Part shown: in pieces, positions 14,309 through 15,360 of the stretch
Numbering within the stretch: position 1 is the first letter of the stretch
How the letters are laid out: each line of letters begins with the position of its first letter
Source: Candidatus Roizmanbacteria bacterium CG_4_10_14_0_2_um_filter_36_35
Lineage (GTDB): Bacteria > Patescibacteriota > Microgenomatia > UBA1406 > GWC2-37-13
Length of the DNA stretch: 15,360 nucleotides
Assembly: GCA_002792355.1 (NCBI GenBank)
Contig: PFOE01000072.1
Coordinates: forward strand, 1-15,360
Direction: 5' to 3'
Made by a program: the position numbers and the translations under genes
Notes under the pieces: generated by a model
Seen by the model: the letters and a program-made list of their open reading frames with translations, nothing else
Database searches by the model: none
What the model was told of the DNA's origin: nothing

Positions 14309-14914
14309 TTATCTAAACCAACGCGCGCGTCCTAGTTTATAATTTAAGGTTTTAAGTTTTCTTTCTCCAATAATTTTCGCAGGAACGCCGCCAACTATGG
14401 CAAAAGGCGGAACATCTTTGGTAACGACGGCTCCGGCGCCAACGACTGCTCCTTTGCCGATTTTTACACCTGGAAGAATAATCGATCTCGGTCCAACAAA
14501 AACGTAGTCTTCGATGACAACCGGCTTATCAACGGCGGAAAAGTTTTCGTCTTCAATGTCGTGTTGAGAATTATAAATCATTACTTCGCTGGCAATATCG
14601 ACGTGACTACCAATCACAAGTTTTTCTCTTCCGTCCAATACCACTCCTTCGCCAACAATCGTATCCTCATCGATAATAATATTTCGCGGATCATAAAATC
14701 TGGCTTTGGTATGAATAACTGAACCTTTGCCGATTTTTATTCCGGCTAAACGATAGAAAAAACGGCGGAAACAATGACAGGGAACGCAACCTATCAAATG
14801 AAGCCAATAAACTTCAGACTCGAGGAAGATATTTTTAATTCGATTAATGACTTTATTAAATATTTCTCTCAAAGTTAACTTTTTCCCAGTCTTATCCGTA
14901 ATATAACTGTCCAT
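14309..14914 (-). CDS. Hexapeptide-repeat acyltransferase
   Basis: A left-handed beta-helix acyltransferase of 201 residues, most like the maltose/galactoside/colanic-acid (WcaF-type) O-acetyltransferases that use acetyl-CoA to modify sugars of surface glycans. A helical N-terminus (12-57) contains a CVPCHC cysteine cluster (43-48). The hexapeptide coils run from about 58 to 185, with repeats such as IKIGKG, VVGAGAVVTKDVPP and the probable catalytic H118 in NSQHDI. The closing segment, LNYKLGRARWF, is typical of this group. The start codon is fixed by a -10 box 7 bases upstream, giving an essentially leaderless mRNA. The acceptor is unknown, but the nearby envelope genes fit a surface polysaccharide or cell-wall role. 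The stop is immediately followed by the palindromic module. Confidence 0.9.
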   Translation of the reverse strand: MDSYITDKTGKKLTLREIFNKVINRIKNIFLESEVYWLHLIGCVPCHCFRRFFYRLAGIKIGKGSVIHTKARFYDPRNIIIDEDTIVGEGVVLDGREKLVIGSHVDIASEVMIYNSQHDIEDENFSAVDKPVVIEDYVFVGPRSIILPGVKIGKGAVVGAGAVVTKDVPPFAIVGGVPAKIIGERKLKTLNYKLGRARWFR

Positions 14915-14930
14915 TTATTAAAGTATAGCA
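14915..14930 (-). promoter_or_regulatory. Leaderless promoter of the acyltransferase gene
   Basis: Minus-strand TGC-TATACT (14930-14922) is an extended -10 ending 7 bases before the ATG. The predicted start site is at 14915, one base before the start codon, so the mRNA would be leaderless. Confidence 0.6.
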
Positions 14931-14944
14931 AAACAGGAGTAAAG

Positions 14945-15166
14945 TTAATTACCAAATAGATATTTTTGAATCGTCTTATTGCCGAGTTTATTCAGGGCGC
15001 CTTTTTCAATCTGCCTGATCCTTTCGTAGGTAACTTTATACTTTCTTCCAATTGATTTTAGCTTTTTTCTTTTCAATCTTTTGACCAAAATATCTATTTC
15101 TTTAGGGTTTAGCCTAGGAGATTTGGTAATGAAGTTAATAAAGTAACCAACAGTCTGGTTAGGCAT
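14945..15166 (-). CDS. Small sigma-70 region 4-like protein
   Basis: A 73-residue protein that is little more than a sigma region 4 helix-turn-helix. Residues 19-34 (LNPKEIDILVKRLKRK) resemble the helix before the motif, and 36-62 contain SIGRKYKVTYERIRQIEKGALNKL, very close to the -35 recognition helix of sigma-70 factors (consensus VTRERIRQIE.KAL.KL). Regions 1-3 are absent, so it cannot act as an ordinary sigma factor. It may be a stand-alone DNA-binding regulator, an anti-sigma or -35-binding modulator, or a remnant. The frame is intact and it has its own promoter, which favours a real gene. It precedes the acyltransferase gene by 30 bases on the same strand. Confidence 0.8.
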   Translation of the reverse strand: MPNQTVGYFINFITKSPRLNPKEIDILVKRLKRKKLKSIGRKYKVTYERIRQIEKGALNKLGNKTIQKYLFGN

Positions 15167-15173
15167 TATTAAA

Positions 15174-15189
15174 TAACAAGATTATATCA
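15174..15189 (-). promoter_or_regulatory. Promoter of the region 4-like gene
   Basis: The minus strand reads TGA-TATAAT (15189-15181), an extended -10 with a perfect hexamer. The predicted start site is near 15174, giving an 8-base 5' UTR before the ATG at 15166. No convincing -35 is seen. Confidence 0.6.
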
Positions 15190-15227
15190 TAAGACAATGT
15201 TAACGGTCCACAAACCAGATTGATGTC

Positions 15228-15345
15228 AGCCTCGCTCCCTCCGGTCGCTTCGGGATTCTTTTCCTCCTTCGCTTTTCGCTACGGAGGACAAGTCCGCCTC
15301 CGCTTCCCACCTTCGTCTTCGACTTCGGTGGGCAGGCGCTCCGGC
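15228..15345. repeat. GC-rich tandem hairpin repeat tract
   Basis: A non-coding GC-rich tract contains successive hairpins. TCCTCC (15262-15267) pairs with GGAGGA (15283-15288), and CCCACC (15306-15311) pairs with GGTGGG (15327-15332). TTCG/TCGC-rich loops and a CTCCCTCCGGTCGCTTCGGG segment (15234-15253) precede them. The style matches the GC-rich repeats at 3614, 6681 and 11261. No ORF or RNA gene is recognised here; it continues close to the window end. Confidence 0.65.
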
Positions 15346-15360
15346 GGTTTTCTGATTCAT

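Overview
The window looks like a piece of a Candidate Phyla Radiation (Patescibacteria) genome, most likely a Microgenomates-type lineage. The reasons are indirect: compact gene packing, promoters whose -10 box lies only 7-14 bases before the start codon, a transmembrane-anchored solute-binding protein with no permease, an actin-like/baseplate-J-like membrane protein, a class A PBP with a long cytoplasmic N-terminus, a stand-alone PaaX/Cas2-like protein, and GC-rich hairpin repeats scattered between and inside genes. TGA is used as a stop (end of the gene at 9782), so the Gracilibacteria-type UGA=Gly code is not indicated.

Layout. (1) 1-4693, plus strand: the end of an unrecognised small ORF, then a serine block made of a fused phosphoserine phosphatase/3-phosphoglycerate dehydrogenase, a phosphoserine aminotransferase, and seryl-tRNA synthetase. 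The two biosynthetic genes encode the whole route from 3-phosphoglycerate to serine. In front of them is a near-leaderless 25-codon leader ORF with five serine codons in a six-codon stretch (S-P-S-S-S-S), followed by mutually exclusive antiterminator and terminator hairpins. This has all the parts of a ribosome-stalling serine attenuator. (2) 4713-11245, minus strand: a cell-envelope block read in the order solute-binding protein, actin-like/baseplate-J-like membrane protein, sortase, class A penicillin-binding protein. (3) 11348-12757, plus strand: a VanW/YoaR-type envelope protein, divergent from block 2 across a repeat element. (4) 12888-14297: an AT-rich module of two convergent genes (a winged-helix PaaX/Cas2-like protein and a short-chain dehydrogenase) bounded and separated by three copies of a 33-bp quasi-palindrome centred on CGATCG. 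(5) 14309-15166, minus strand: a hexapeptide-repeat acyltransferase and a 73-residue sigma-70 region-4-like protein, then a GC-rich hairpin repeat tract to the window end.

Base composition is uneven: 428-3404 and 12758-14300 are clearly more AT-rich than the envelope genes and serS, which suggests different histories. The two observations most worth pursuing are the serine attenuator (290-427) and the palindrome-bounded PaaX/Cas2-like module (12888-14297).
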